Part shown: piece by piece, positions 1 to 7,796 of the stretch
Layout: every line of letters starts with the position of its first letter
Numbering within the stretch: position 1 is the first letter of the stretch
Assembly (NCBI RefSeq): GCF_902477725.1
Contig: NZ_CABSIF010000004.1
Coordinates: forward strand, 124,001-188,000
DNA from: an uncultured Desulfovibrio sp.
GTDB lineage: Bacteria; Desulfobacterota; Desulfovibrionia; Desulfovibrionales; Desulfovibrionaceae
Direction: 5' to 3'
Length of the DNA: 64,000 nucleotides
Made by a program: the position numbers and the translations under genes
The notes under the pieces: model-generated
What the model was told of the DNA's origin: nothing
Databases searched by the model: none
The model's input: only the letters and a program-made list of their open reading frames with translations

Positions 1-548
1 GATGCGAGCCGCCCGCTGAAAATGAGGATTTTTCCATCCGGACTCAGCCCTTGCAGCAGCATGGCCCCTATGACCTTGTCCAGCGCGTTGTGGCGGGCGA
101 TATCCTCGCAGAAAAGCAGCAGGCCTTCTGGGCTCGCAAGGGCGCAACTGTGGGCCGCACCTGTGGCGCGGAAAAGATCGCAGCGCTCGTTGAAAGCCAG
201 TTGCAGCGCATGCACCTGCGCGGCGGCAAGCCGCACATCGCTTGGGGCGTTCACGGCTGTCGCGGAAAATTCCGCAACAGATGCCGCTATGACGCGGTTT
301 TGCTCATCAATGGAAAGCGCCCGCAGCGCGGAGATTTCATGCAAAAGCCCCAGGGTGCGGAGCCGCCCCACGGCAAGCTCACGCAGCAGGCTGGGCATGC
401 AGTGCAGCTCGGTCACGGAATTGCCGTTGCAGACGAGTTCGTAGCATTCTTCGCGCAGGAGCACGTCCATGACCTCGCGGCGGCCCTGAGGCCCGATGCG
501 GGTAATGGCGCGTTCAATACTGATGGAAGTATCCGGCGGCTGTTTCAT
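1..548 (-). CDS. fdhD: FdhD-family formate dehydrogenase accessory protein (3' end beyond window)
   Basis: FdhD passes sulfur from a cysteine desulfurase to the molybdenum cofactor of formate dehydrogenase. Reading the minus strand from the ATG at 548 gives 182 residues before the window edge. Family hallmarks are visible: a FRATGAAHSCAL segment and an EDIARHNALDKVIG segment, matching the conserved TGG-H-AA and EDVGRHNALDK blocks. It lies just downstream of fdhF on the same strand, as expected for a maturation partner. Odd point: the usual CGVCG-type loop carrying the sulfur-relay cysteines is absent between about residues 75 and 115, so this may be a divergent or differently working paralogue. 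Family assignment is firm; sulfurtransferase activity is uncertain. Confidence 0.85.
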   Translation of the reverse strand, partial: MKQPPDTSISIERAITRIGPQGRREVMDVLLREECYELVCNGNSVTELHCMPSLLRELAVGRLRTLGLLHEISALRALSIDEQNRVIAASVAEFSATAVNAPSDVRLAAAQVHALQLAFNERCDLFRATGAAHSCALASPEGLLLFCEDIARHNALDKVIGAMLLQGLSPDGKILIFSGRLA

Positions 549-616
549 GTTTGTGGTTCCCCGCGCGGTTGCACCTTGGGAGTGCCCGCGCGGGGGATTG
601 TTAAGGGTTACCGGAG

Positions 617-2815
617 TCAGGCAGGGATTTTCTGCGCGGAGCCGTTGGCCTTTTCCTTGCGCAGGCGTTGCTTCAATTCGCTGTACACCTGCACCACATG
701 GCTTTCAGCCCATGTCTGATCTTCTATTTTTTCAACTCGAACAGGCACATATTTGTATTCCGGCGTTTTGGTGATGGGGCTCAAGACCTCGCCCACCAAT
801 TCGTTGCATGCGCCGATCCACCACTGGTAGGTCATGTACACCGCACCCTTGTTGGTGCGCGGGCTGATCTGCGCCCTGGTGATGACCCTGGAGTGGTGCG
901 ACTGCACCCACACAAGCTCATGATCGCGGATGCCGAGGGCTTCCGCATCCTTGTCGTTCATCTGCACAAAGCCGGGTTCGTCCGCCAGTGCTGCCAGCGC
1001 CTTGCAGTTGCCTGTCATGGAGCGGCAGGAGTAGTGGCCCACTTCGCGCACGGTAGAAAGCACCAGCGGGAACTCGGAGCTGATTTTTTCCACAGGCGGG
1101 ACCCATTCCACCGTAAAGAGGTGGCCCAGGCCGTCCGGGGTTTCAAACCTGATGCTGCCGTCGGGCTGTGCGTAAAGCACCTGGGTGCCGTTGGGGGCAT
1201 CCTTGGTGCAGGGCCACTGGATGTAGCCAAGCCCGCCGTTTGCATCGAGCTTTTCATAGGTCGCTTCCGCATATTTGGGCGAGAGTGAGATCAGCTCGTT
1301 CCAGATCTCTCTGGTGTTGTTGTACTGCATGGGATAGCCCATGGCTGTGGACAGGCGGCAGATGATGTCCCAGTCCACCTTTACATCGCCCTGCGGTTCC
1401 ACTGCCTTGTAGAAGCGCTGGAAGCCACGGTCGGCAGCCGAGTATACGCCTTCGTGTTCGCCCCACGTGGTGGTAGGGAAGATCACGTCGGCCACGGCTG
1501 CTGTCTTGGTCATAAAGCAGTCCTGCACAATGAGCAGGTCAAGCTTGCTGAAGCCGCTACGCACGCCGGAAAGGTCGGGTTCTGTCTGCAAGGGGTCTTC
1601 ACCCATGCAGTAGAATGCCTTCAGCCTGCCAGCAGAAGCGCTCGCGGCGACTTCACTCAGGAAATGCCCCACCTTGGGGGACATTTTTTCAACGGGAACA
1701 CCCCAGGCCTTGGCGAATTTTTCGCGCACGGCCGGGTCTGTCACGCTCTGGTAGCCCACAAACACGTTGGGCAACGCGCCCATGTCGCAGGCGCCCTGCA
1801 CGTTGTTCTGCCCACGCACCGGAGCAACGCCGGTGTGAGGTTTGCCTATGTTGCCGGTAATCAGAGCCATGGAGGTCAGTGCCCGTACGGTCTCCACACC
1901 CTGATAGAACTGGCAAACGCCCATGCCCCAGTATATGCCTGCGCCCTCTGGGGCAGTGGCATACATACGGGCGGTCTTGCGGATGGTTTCGGCATCAATG
2001 CCCGTGATTTCCGTAACCGCTTCAGGAGGATAGTTGTCCACAATGGCTTTAAGTTCTGCAAAGCCAGTCGTGTACTTTTCTATGAACTCCTTGTCCGCGA
2101 GTCCCTCGTTAATAATGACGTTCATCAAGGCATTGACGAAGGCCACGTTGGAACCGTTTTTCAGGGGAACATGCAGGTCGGCGATGCGCGCAGTTTCAAT
2201 CTTGCGCGGATCACAGACAATGATGGTTGCCCCTTTTTCTTTCGCCTTTACCACCCGGCGGGCGATAATGGGGTGCGAATCTGCCGGATTCCACCCAAAG
2301 ATGAACAAGCATTTAGTATCTTCAATCTCCACAATGGAGTTGCTCATTGCGCCATTGCCGACCGATTGTTGCAGACCTGCAACTGATGGGCCGTGTCAAA
2401 CCCGCGCGCAGCAGTCGACATTATTGGTGCCGAGAGCCGCGCGGGCGAATTTTTGCATTATGTAGTTGGTTTCGTTGCCGGTGGAGCGGGAAGAACCGGA
2501 AACCATGATGGAATCGGGGCCGAATTCTTCCTTGATGGCCGTAAGACGCGATGCGGTGTAGTCGATGGCCGTATCCCAAGAGACAGCCTCAAACTCACCG
2601 CCACGCTTGCGGCGGATCATGGGGTTTTTGACTCTGGGAGTCAGGATTTTGGTGTCGTTGATAAAATCCCAGCCATACAGACCCTTGAGGCACAAGGCCC
2701 CCTGGTTGGTCAGGCCGTTGGCGCCTTCTGCGCCAACCACGCGGCCATTCTCAACCAGCAGGTTGATCTTGCAGCCCGAAGCGCAGTATGGGCAGACTTC
2801 TATTACTTTTTTCAT
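617..2815 (-). CDS. fdhF: Formate dehydrogenase H-type catalytic subunit, selenocysteine-containing
   Basis: This molybdopterin enzyme oxidises formate to CO2 and supplies electrons to the Hyf hydrogenase. The frame is interrupted by one UGA at 2398-2396, read here as selenocysteine 140, giving 732 residues (E. coli FdhF has 715 and also Sec140). The N-terminal 4Fe-4S motif CPYCASGC (C8, C11, C15) with C42 is intact. The UGA context is CCARV-U-HGPSVAG, the diagnostic Sec-FDH site, followed by an Fdh-H-like bis-MGD domain that stays in frame to the end. A SECIS hairpin lies just downstream of the UGA. There is no signal peptide, so the enzyme is cytoplasmic. It follows hydN by about 110 bp and precedes fdhD, likely one transcript. 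Calling it two ORFs or a pseudogene would be wrong. Confidence 0.96.
2349..2398 (-). promoter_or_regulatory. Bacterial SECIS element of fdhF
   Basis: The UGA (2398-2396) is followed by a small hairpin at 2383-2368 on the minus strand, GUUGC-AGGUCU-GCAAC. The AGGUCU apical loop is the SelB-binding loop known from E. coli fdhF, and the surrounding bases closely resemble that element as I remember it. It would recruit SelB with Sec-tRNA to decode the UGA. Confidence 0.9.
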
Positions 2816-2923
2816 GATAACCTCTTGTATTCATTTTAACAGCGGCGAGCACTCCGCTGCTCTGGCAGGCATGTAGCGCCGCATTTCAAACCGGGGGCAG
2901 GTGCCGTAAGCACCAAGGCCCGC

Positions 2924-3430
2924 TTACTGAAATGCTGCTGTTCCCTCGGGCTGCACTGTTTCATCCTCCACCACAAACAACACATCGGTGGGGCAGGCCC
3001 GCACGCAGGAGGGACCTTCGGGCACGCTGGCGCACAGATCACATTTTTGCGCCAGGGCCTTGTGGCTGAATCCCAGCGGTTTGCCGCATACGGTGCGGCG
3101 CACCTTGTGACTTGTGACCCGCATGACCCCGTAAGGACAGGCCATGATGCAGGCCTTGCAGCCTATGCACTTATGCCGCAGCACGGTGACGCTCTCACTG
3201 TCGGCAACAATGGCTCCGCAGGGGCAGGCCGATGCACAGGGGGCGTCTTCGCACTGTCGGCAGGCAACCGGAGTGCTGATGTCTTCGTGCTTCAGGATGG
3301 CGACTCTGGCTTTGAAGTCAGAGGCGGTCATGTCTTCAATACGCAGTTCACTGTGCGCCAGGGCGCAGGCTATCTCACAGGTGCGGCAGCCTATGCAGCG
3401 CCCTGGATTGGCCGCTATGCGTTTTTTCAT
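2924..3430 (-). CDS. hydN: Four-cluster ferredoxin, HydN/HycB type electron carrier for formate dehydrogenase
   Basis: A 168-residue iron-sulfur protein that probably carries electrons from FdhF towards the hydrogenase arm. Four cysteine sets are visible: CIGCRTCEIAC near the N-terminus, CRQCEDAPCASACP in the middle, CIGCKACIMACP, and a C-terminal CDLC with CVRACP, the usual HydN/HycB pattern of four 4Fe-4S clusters. There are no membrane segments. It is the first gene of the hydN-fdhF-fdhD unit, with a sigma-54-type promoter about 57 bp upstream. It is a paralogue of hyfA at the other end of the locus; which of the two docks FdhF cannot be told from sequence. Confidence 0.9.
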   Translation of the reverse strand: MKKRIAANPGRCIGCRTCEIACALAHSELRIEDMTASDFKARVAILKHEDISTPVACRQCEDAPCASACPCGAIVADSESVTVLRHKCIGCKACIMACPYGVMRVTSHKVRRTVCGKPLGFSHKALAQKCDLCASVPEGPSCVRACPTDVLFVVEDETVQPEGTAAFQ

Positions 3431-3486
3431 AGAAAGCCCTTGCTTGTTTTACGGCTCGGCGTGGGGCCGGCCAGTATTCGTTAAAT

Positions 3487-3503
3487 TGCAACAAGGATGC
3501 CAG
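3487..3503 (-). promoter_or_regulatory. Sigma-54 promoter of hydN-fdhF-fdhD
   Basis: On the minus strand the sequence is CTGGCATCCTTGTTGCA: TGGCAT (-24), five bases, TTGCA (-12), with GG and GC exactly 10 bases apart. Transcription would start near 3476, 46 bases before the hydN ATG. The match is nearly perfect and has dyad sites upstream at a typical enhancer distance. Confidence 0.85.
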
Positions 3504-3569
3504 TATGTTGCAAAAATGATCTGGCATTCTGTATTGTTACGATTGCTGTAAAAACCGTGTTCGCGCGTG

Positions 3570-3587
3570 TTCGTCAAAAATGTCGAA
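3570..3587. promoter_or_regulatory. Enhancer dyad A upstream of hydN
   Basis: Minus strand TTCGACATTTTTGACGAA, a 7-4-7 dyad with one mismatch, about 100 bases upstream of the predicted hydN start. An extra half site TTCGACAG adjoins it (3588-3595). It matches dyad B and the sites before the hyf operon, so it is a candidate site for an FhlA-like activator. Confidence 0.7.
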
Positions 3588-3661
3588 CTGTCGAATGGCA
3601 AACATGTGTGAAATTTATAACAACCACTATTACTCCAGACGGTTAGCTGGGTTTATCCTTT

Positions 3662-3679
3662 TTCGTCATTTTTGACGAA
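3662..3679. promoter_or_regulatory. Enhancer dyad B upstream of hydN
   Basis: TTCGTCATTTTTGACGAA is a perfect inverted repeat (TTCGTCA, TTTT spacer, TGACGAA) just beyond the hycI stop and about 195 bases upstream of the predicted hydN start. It is the best copy of the shared motif. Confidence 0.7.
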
Positions 3680-3682
3680 GTT

Positions 3683-4156
3683 TCAGGCCAGCCAGGGGAT
3701 GTCGCCAAGGCCCTCCGCCAGGCCCGCGTGGATACGCTCCACAGCACGTTGCACAGCATCGGTAATCGGCAGGCAAAAGCCCACTTCCTGCGGCTGGATG
3801 CCCAGAAACACAACCTGCTCAATCTCCCGTTCCAGTTCGTCCATAATAAAGGAGAGGGGCATGTTGTGGGTGCTGGCTATGCCCATGGAGCGGATGCGTT
3901 CCTTATCCACAAAGCGTATTTCACCGGGGGCAAGCTCCAACGTGGCAACGTCCACAATAAGCAGACGCCGGGGCTTCATGGCTTTGACCGCGTAGGTGAC
4001 GTTTTCGGGCATGGAGCCGCCGTCCACCACAGTCCAGCCCGGCACAGGGCTTGCCTCCATGCGTTCGCACAAAAGCGGACCTGCGCCGTCATCGCCCATG
4101 AGGCTGTTGCCCACGGTCAGCACCACGTTGCGGTCTTGTAGGGCGGGGGCTGTCAT
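3683..4156 (-). CDS. hycI: Hydrogenase maturation endopeptidase for the Hyf large subunit
   Basis: The HycI/HybD protease family removes the C-terminal tail of the [NiFe] large subunit after nickel insertion; the substrate here should be HyfG. The predicted protein is 157 residues (E. coli HycI 156). The metal-probing residues are present: D23 in VGNSLMGDDGAGP, D in LLIVDVATL, and H in STHNMPLSF. I chose the ATG at 4156 because it overlaps the stop of hyfJ in ATGA and has a GGAGG six bases upstream; a longer in-frame ORF to 4393 only overlaps hyfJ. It is the last gene of the hyf operon. Confidence 0.93.
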   Translation of the reverse strand: MTAPALQDRNVVLTVGNSLMGDDGAGPLLCERMEASPVPGWTVVDGGSMPENVTYAVKAMKPRRLLIVDVATLELAPGEIRFVDKERIRSMGIASTHNMPLSFIMDELEREIEQVVFLGIQPQEVGFCLPITDAVQRAVERIHAGLAEGLGDIPWLA

Positions 4157-4572
4157 TCCATCCTCCGGGGCAGCTGCACCATGAAGTAGAGCGCAGGCTC
4201 GCGTTGAATGGCGGCCAGTTGCTCCATGAGTACCGCGCTCCAGCCCTTGTACGGCTCTTCCATGCCGGGCATGGCCTCGGCAAAAGCCTTGCCCAGCATG
4301 CCCGCATGGTTCGCATCGATATGGATTTCGCCAAAGGTCAGCAATCCGTTCATCTTGCGGCGGGCCTCGCCCTCGGGCAGCAGGCCCACCCATGCTTCAT
4401 AGGCGTCCCTGGGGCATTCCAGCACTTTGACAAGGCAGTCGATAACCCCCACGTGATGCCCGATGGCAAGGGAGTAGTACATGACCTGCTTGGTGGCGTC
4501 AGACTCGGGGAGATCCTTCTGCGTATCCAGAAACTTTCGCCGCAGTGCGTGGAAGCTGACCATCTCAGTCAT
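4153..4572 (-). CDS. hyfJ: Formate hydrogenlyase maturation protein, HycH/HyfJ family
   Basis: A 139-residue protein of the HycH family (E. coli HycH 136), needed for assembly of the formate-hydrogenlyase hydrogenase, though its exact reaction is not established. Recognisable segments are LAIGHHVGVIDC and GEIHIDANHAGML. The start at 4572 is preferred: it overlaps the end of hyfI by 8 bases and has a GGGGA ribosome site; an upstream ATG at 4596 is possible. It sits between hyfI and hycI, the standard order. Confidence 0.88.
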   Translation of the reverse strand: MTEMVSFHALRRKFLDTQKDLPESDATKQVMYYSLAIGHHVGVIDCLVKVLECPRDAYEAWVGLLPEGEARRKMNGLLTFGEIHIDANHAGMLGKAFAEAMPGMEEPYKGWSAVLMEQLAAIQREPALYFMVQLPRRME

Positions 4573-5383
4573 GGTAGATCCCCTGATCCTGCCCAACGTT
4601 CAGGCTGTCGAAAAACACTTCGCGCAGGCGGAAGAGAATTTCCGTCAGGCGGGGGTCTTCGGCATCGCGAATCCATTTTTGCAGATTGGCTTCAAGGGCG
4701 GCGGTGCTTCCGGCCTCAAGGCATTGGAAGAACCTGTCGCTGATTTCCCTGCCCTGACGGTAGCCAGCCAGCAGACGCGCTTCGCGTTCAATCCGCACGC
4801 GGATGTCGAGCGGGGCATCGGGCAGCAGGGGCGCTGGCGCGGCTGCGCCGGATTCCTCATGATTGCGTTCCTTGAGTTTCTGATCCAGCAGGCCAAGGGC
4901 CATGGCAAAGCCATAGATGGTGGCCTGCGGGGTTGGCGGGCAGCCGGGAATGTACACGTCAATGGGCACAATCTTGTCGCTGCCGCCCCACACGGAATAC
5001 ATGTCGTGGAAGATGCCGCCGCTGCACCCGCAGGCACCGTAAGAGACGCATATCTTGGGGTCAGGCGCGTTGTGGAAGGCGCGCAGGGCGGGCATGCGCA
5101 TGGCGCGGGTAACAGCGCCCGTGAACAGCAGAATATCCGCATGGCGGGGCGAGGGAACCACCTTGATGCCGAAACGCTCGGCATCAAAAATGGACGTGAT
5201 GGACGCGAAGATTTCAATTTCGCAGCCGTTGCAGCCGCCACAGTCAATGCGGTAGACATAGGCCGAGCGCTGAATGCGCTGCAAAAGCGCACCCTTGAGC
5301 GCGGCTATGGAATCCTCAACGCTGACGGGTTCGGTTTTGTAGTGCGAGATACCGGGCGCGTAGGCATAGGGAACGATGGACAT
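4565..5383 (-). CDS. hyfI: Hydrogenase-4 small subunit, NuoB-like 4Fe-4S protein
   Basis: The electron-entry subunit next to HyfG, homologous to HycG and NuoB. The protein is 272 residues from the ATG at 5383, which has AGGAGG seven bases upstream and follows the hyfH stop by two bases. Cluster ligands are visible in DCGGCNGCE, GACGCSGG and PGCPPTP. After about residue 175 comes a hydrophilic extension rich in charged residues, longer than NuoB but usual for HycG/HyfI. It faces the cytoplasm and links the membrane arm to the catalytic subunit. Confidence 0.94.
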   Translation of the reverse strand: MSIVPYAYAPGISHYKTEPVSVEDSIAALKGALLQRIQRSAYVYRIDCGGCNGCEIEIFASITSIFDAERFGIKVVPSPRHADILLFTGAVTRAMRMPALRAFHNAPDPKICVSYGACGCSGGIFHDMYSVWGGSDKIVPIDVYIPGCPPTPQATIYGFAMALGLLDQKLKERNHEESGAAAPAPLLPDAPLDIRVRIEREARLLAGYRQGREISDRFFQCLEAGSTAALEANLQKWIRDAEDPRLTEILFRLREVFFDSLNVGQDQGIYHD

Positions 5384-5385
5384 GG

Positions 5386-5910
5386 CTATACCTCCTGCCG
5401 GGGCTTGAGGCCGAGGGTCTGCTTGCGCTTGCACTGGGGGCAGGTTTCAAACTGCCGACGCTGGTCGGGGTCTTCTTCTGTAACGCCGTCAGCCTGCATG
5501 GTCAGGGCCAGCGCGTAGTCCACCTCTTTTTGCGGGGCAAAGGGGGTGCCGCACTGGCGGCAGTGGCACAGGCTGAAGGTGCAGCGTTCATAAAGGTCGT
5601 CTTTGCGCATGACGGCAAGTTCAAACTCCTGCGAGAGGCGCAAGGCCCTGGTGGGGCAAACCTCTTCGCAACGGCCGCAAAAGATGCAGCGTCCGGCGCA
5701 GAATTGCCAGGTGCGCACGCCCTTTTCCAGATCGGTTTCGATGGTCAGGGCATTGGGCGGGCAGGCGATGGCGCAGGCCGCACAGGCAATGCAGCGCTTG
5801 GGATCATATTCCGGCTTGCCACGGAATGTGGGCGTGAATTCGGCAGGCGCGAAGGGGTACTTGATCGTTACCTCGCCTGCATCACGGACTATTTTGAGTA
5901 ATTTCAGCAT
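5386..5910 (-). CDS. hyfH: Hydrogenase-4 ferredoxin subunit, NuoI-like
   Basis: A 174-residue HycF/HyfH protein (E. coli about 180). Two 4Fe-4S motifs, CIACAACAIACP and CIFCGRCEEVCP, make up the NuoI-like core. The C-terminal half has two CxxC pairs (CHCRQC and CPQCKRKQ), a possible zinc or extra metal site typical of this family. It passes electrons from the FdhF/HydN side to HyfI. It lies between hyfG and hyfI, but an unusual 145-bp gap separates it from hyfG. Confidence 0.93.
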   Translation of the reverse strand: MLKLLKIVRDAGEVTIKYPFAPAEFTPTFRGKPEYDPKRCIACAACAIACPPNALTIETDLEKGVRTWQFCAGRCIFCGRCEEVCPTRALRLSQEFELAVMRKDDLYERCTFSLCHCRQCGTPFAPQKEVDYALALTMQADGVTEEDPDQRRQFETCPQCKRKQTLGLKPRQEV

Positions 5911-6038
5911 GACAGCGCCTCCTCAAGCATGTTGCGCATGTGCATGGCCGCCGCAGCGGTGCAACCTCGGGCCGCCCATATGACGGGGGCCGTACTGCGC
6001 TGCCGCGCGCGGTTCTGGTGAATGTTCGTGGTTTTCAT
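5904..6038 (-). CDS. Short ORF in the hyfG-hyfH gap, function unknown
   Basis: A 44-codon reading frame starts at an ATG at 6038 and stops at TGA 5906-5904, inside the first codons of hyfH. That arrangement would allow translational coupling across an unusually long gap. The predicted peptide is basic and alanine-rich, with no domain I recognise. It may be a coupling leader or simply chance in GC-rich DNA. Confidence 0.2.
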   Translation of the reverse strand: MKTTNIHQNRARQRSTAPVIWAARGCTAAAAMHMRNMLEEALSC

Positions 6039-6055
6039 ACGCGTTGCCACATGCT

Positions 6056-7795
6056 TCAGGGCAGAGGTGAATGTTTGCGGTCAATGCCGTACTGCTCAAA
6101 GTCTTGATACGACACGGTCTTGGCCTTCTTTTTGCGCACATCCACAAGGGTGACGCGGTCTGTGCAGGAATAGCAGGGGTCAAGGCTGCCGATGATGAGG
6201 GCGGCGTCCGAAACCGTATTGCCTCGCAGGGCGTAGCGCAGCACCGGCCAGTTGGCGTAGGTGGCCGCGCGGCAGCGCCAGCGGAAGATCTTCTGGTTGT
6301 TGCCGGTCATGCTCCAGTGCACGTCTTCGCCGCGCGGGGCCTCGGTAAAGCCCAGAGCGAACTTGTGGGGCGTGTAAGTGAAGCCTTCAGTCAGCACCGG
6401 GCCGCCGGGCATGTTGTCCAGCACGTAGCGGCACTGGGCGATTGAGTCGAACACTTCTTTTACCCGCACAAGCGCGCGGGAAAAGATGTCGCAACCGTCA
6501 AAGGAGAAGACGTTGACGGGAATATGGGCGTAGCCTTCAAAGGGATGATCGGCGCGCACATCGCGGGCAAAGCCGCTGCCGCGAATCATGGGGCCAACGG
6601 GGCTGTAGTCGCGGGCCACCTTGCGGTCGAGAATGCCCACACCCTTGGTGCGCTGTTCAAAGTTGGTGGTGCTGAGGAGCATGTCCACCAGCTCGGCCAC
6701 TTCTTTTTCAATGGAATTGAGCAGGGCAGTGGTGGTTTTGCGCGCATCGGCCAGAATATCGTTGCGGATGCCGCCGATAAGGTTGAGCCCGTATGTCTTG
6801 CGCGATCCGGTGAGCAGCTCGGCGATGGTCATGGATTTTTCGCGCACGCGGAAGAACTGCTGGAAGCCAGAGTCAAAACCCGTAAAGTGGCAGACAAGGC
6901 CGAGGTTCAGCAGATGGCTGTGCAGGCGTTCCGCCTCCAGCAACAGGGTGCGTATCCAGCGGGCGCGCATGGGCACGTTGATGTCCAGGGCGTTTTCCAC
7001 CGAGTTGGCGTAGGCGATGCTGTGGGCATAGCCGCAGATGCCGCACACGCGTTCGGCCAGAAAGGTGATTTCGTGGTAGCCCATGCGTACTTCCGCAGCT
7101 TTTTCCATGCCACGGTGCACATAGAACATGCGGTAGTCGGCATCCACCACGTTTTCGCCGTCAACGAACAGGCGGAAGTGCCCGGGTTCGTCAGAAGTGA
7201 CGTGCATGGGGCCAACGGGCAGGATGCGGTCTTTCTCGCTGCCCAGCTCGTTGATGAAGTCGTAGGTTTCCGTGTCTGTGGTGGGCGCGGGGCGCTGGCG
7301 GTAGTCCATGCAGTCCTTGCGCAGGGGATGCAGGTTGTCCGGCCAGTCATCGGGCAGCACCAGCCGGCGCGCATCGGGCAGGCCCACAGGGGTAAGCCCG
7401 TACATGTCGCGGATTTCGCGCTCGCCCCACACGGCGGCGGGCACCCTGGCCGTGACGGAAGGGAATTCCTGCCGGTCAGCGTCCACAAAGGCGCGCACAA
7501 CTATCCAGCATTTTTCGCCTTCTTCCATGGAAAGGGCGTAGTAGATGGCAAAGCTGCCGTTGAGCGTGCGTTCGTCGTTGCCAAAAACCACCGGCAGCCA
7601 GCCGCCCTGATCGTAATAAAGGTAGGAAACAACATCGGGCAGAGCCTCCAGCTTGACCGTGATGGTGAGCTGGTTGCTGGTTTGCCGTTCTTCATCAAGA
7701 ACAGCATAGGGAAAGCGCTGCCGCACGTTTGCCACATACCCGGCGCCGCGATTGCCGCTGGCGGGGTGTTGGGTCTGTTCCGTGGTCGTGCTCAC
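6056..7795 (-). CDS. hyfG: [NiFe] hydrogenase-4 large (catalytic) subunit
   Basis: The proton-reducing, H2-evolving subunit of the formate-hydrogenlyase complex. The N-terminal third is a NuoC-like domain (WGEREIRDMYG, LPDDWP), and the rest is NuoD-like. Both nickel-binding pairs are present: RVCGICG in the middle and DPCYSC near the end. The 32 residues after DPCYSCTDR match the tail that HycI removes in E. coli HycE. The start is a GTG at 7795 with AGGAG seven bases upstream, directly after the hyfF stop; the product is 579 residues. An upstream in-frame ATG at 7849 would overlap hyfF and is less likely. Confidence 0.96.
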   Translation of the reverse strand: MSTTTEQTQHPASGNRGAGYVANVRQRFPYAVLDEERQTSNQLTITVKLEALPDVVSYLYYDQGGWLPVVFGNDERTLNGSFAIYYALSMEEGEKCWIVVRAFVDADRQEFPSVTARVPAAVWGEREIRDMYGLTPVGLPDARRLVLPDDWPDNLHPLRKDCMDYRQRPAPTTDTETYDFINELGSEKDRILPVGPMHVTSDEPGHFRLFVDGENVVDADYRMFYVHRGMEKAAEVRMGYHEITFLAERVCGICGYAHSIAYANSVENALDINVPMRARWIRTLLLEAERLHSHLLNLGLVCHFTGFDSGFQQFFRVREKSMTIAELLTGSRKTYGLNLIGGIRNDILADARKTTTALLNSIEKEVAELVDMLLSTTNFEQRTKGVGILDRKVARDYSPVGPMIRGSGFARDVRADHPFEGYAHIPVNVFSFDGCDIFSRALVRVKEVFDSIAQCRYVLDNMPGGPVLTEGFTYTPHKFALGFTEAPRGEDVHWSMTGNNQKIFRWRCRAATYANWPVLRYALRGNTVSDAALIIGSLDPCYSCTDRVTLVDVRKKKAKTVSYQDFEQYGIDRKHSPLP

Positions 7796-7796
7796 G

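Noticed and set aside
617..2347. Separate ORF beginning MSNSIVEIED, or a broken fdhF pseudogene
   Set aside because: The upstream frame ends in a UGA within the diagnostic CARV-U-HGP context and a SECIS hairpin follows, so it is one selenoprotein gene.
3530..3550. Second possible sigma-54 element on the plus strand
   Set aside because: TGGCAT is present but the -12 GC is missing at the required spacing, and no plus-strand gene follows.
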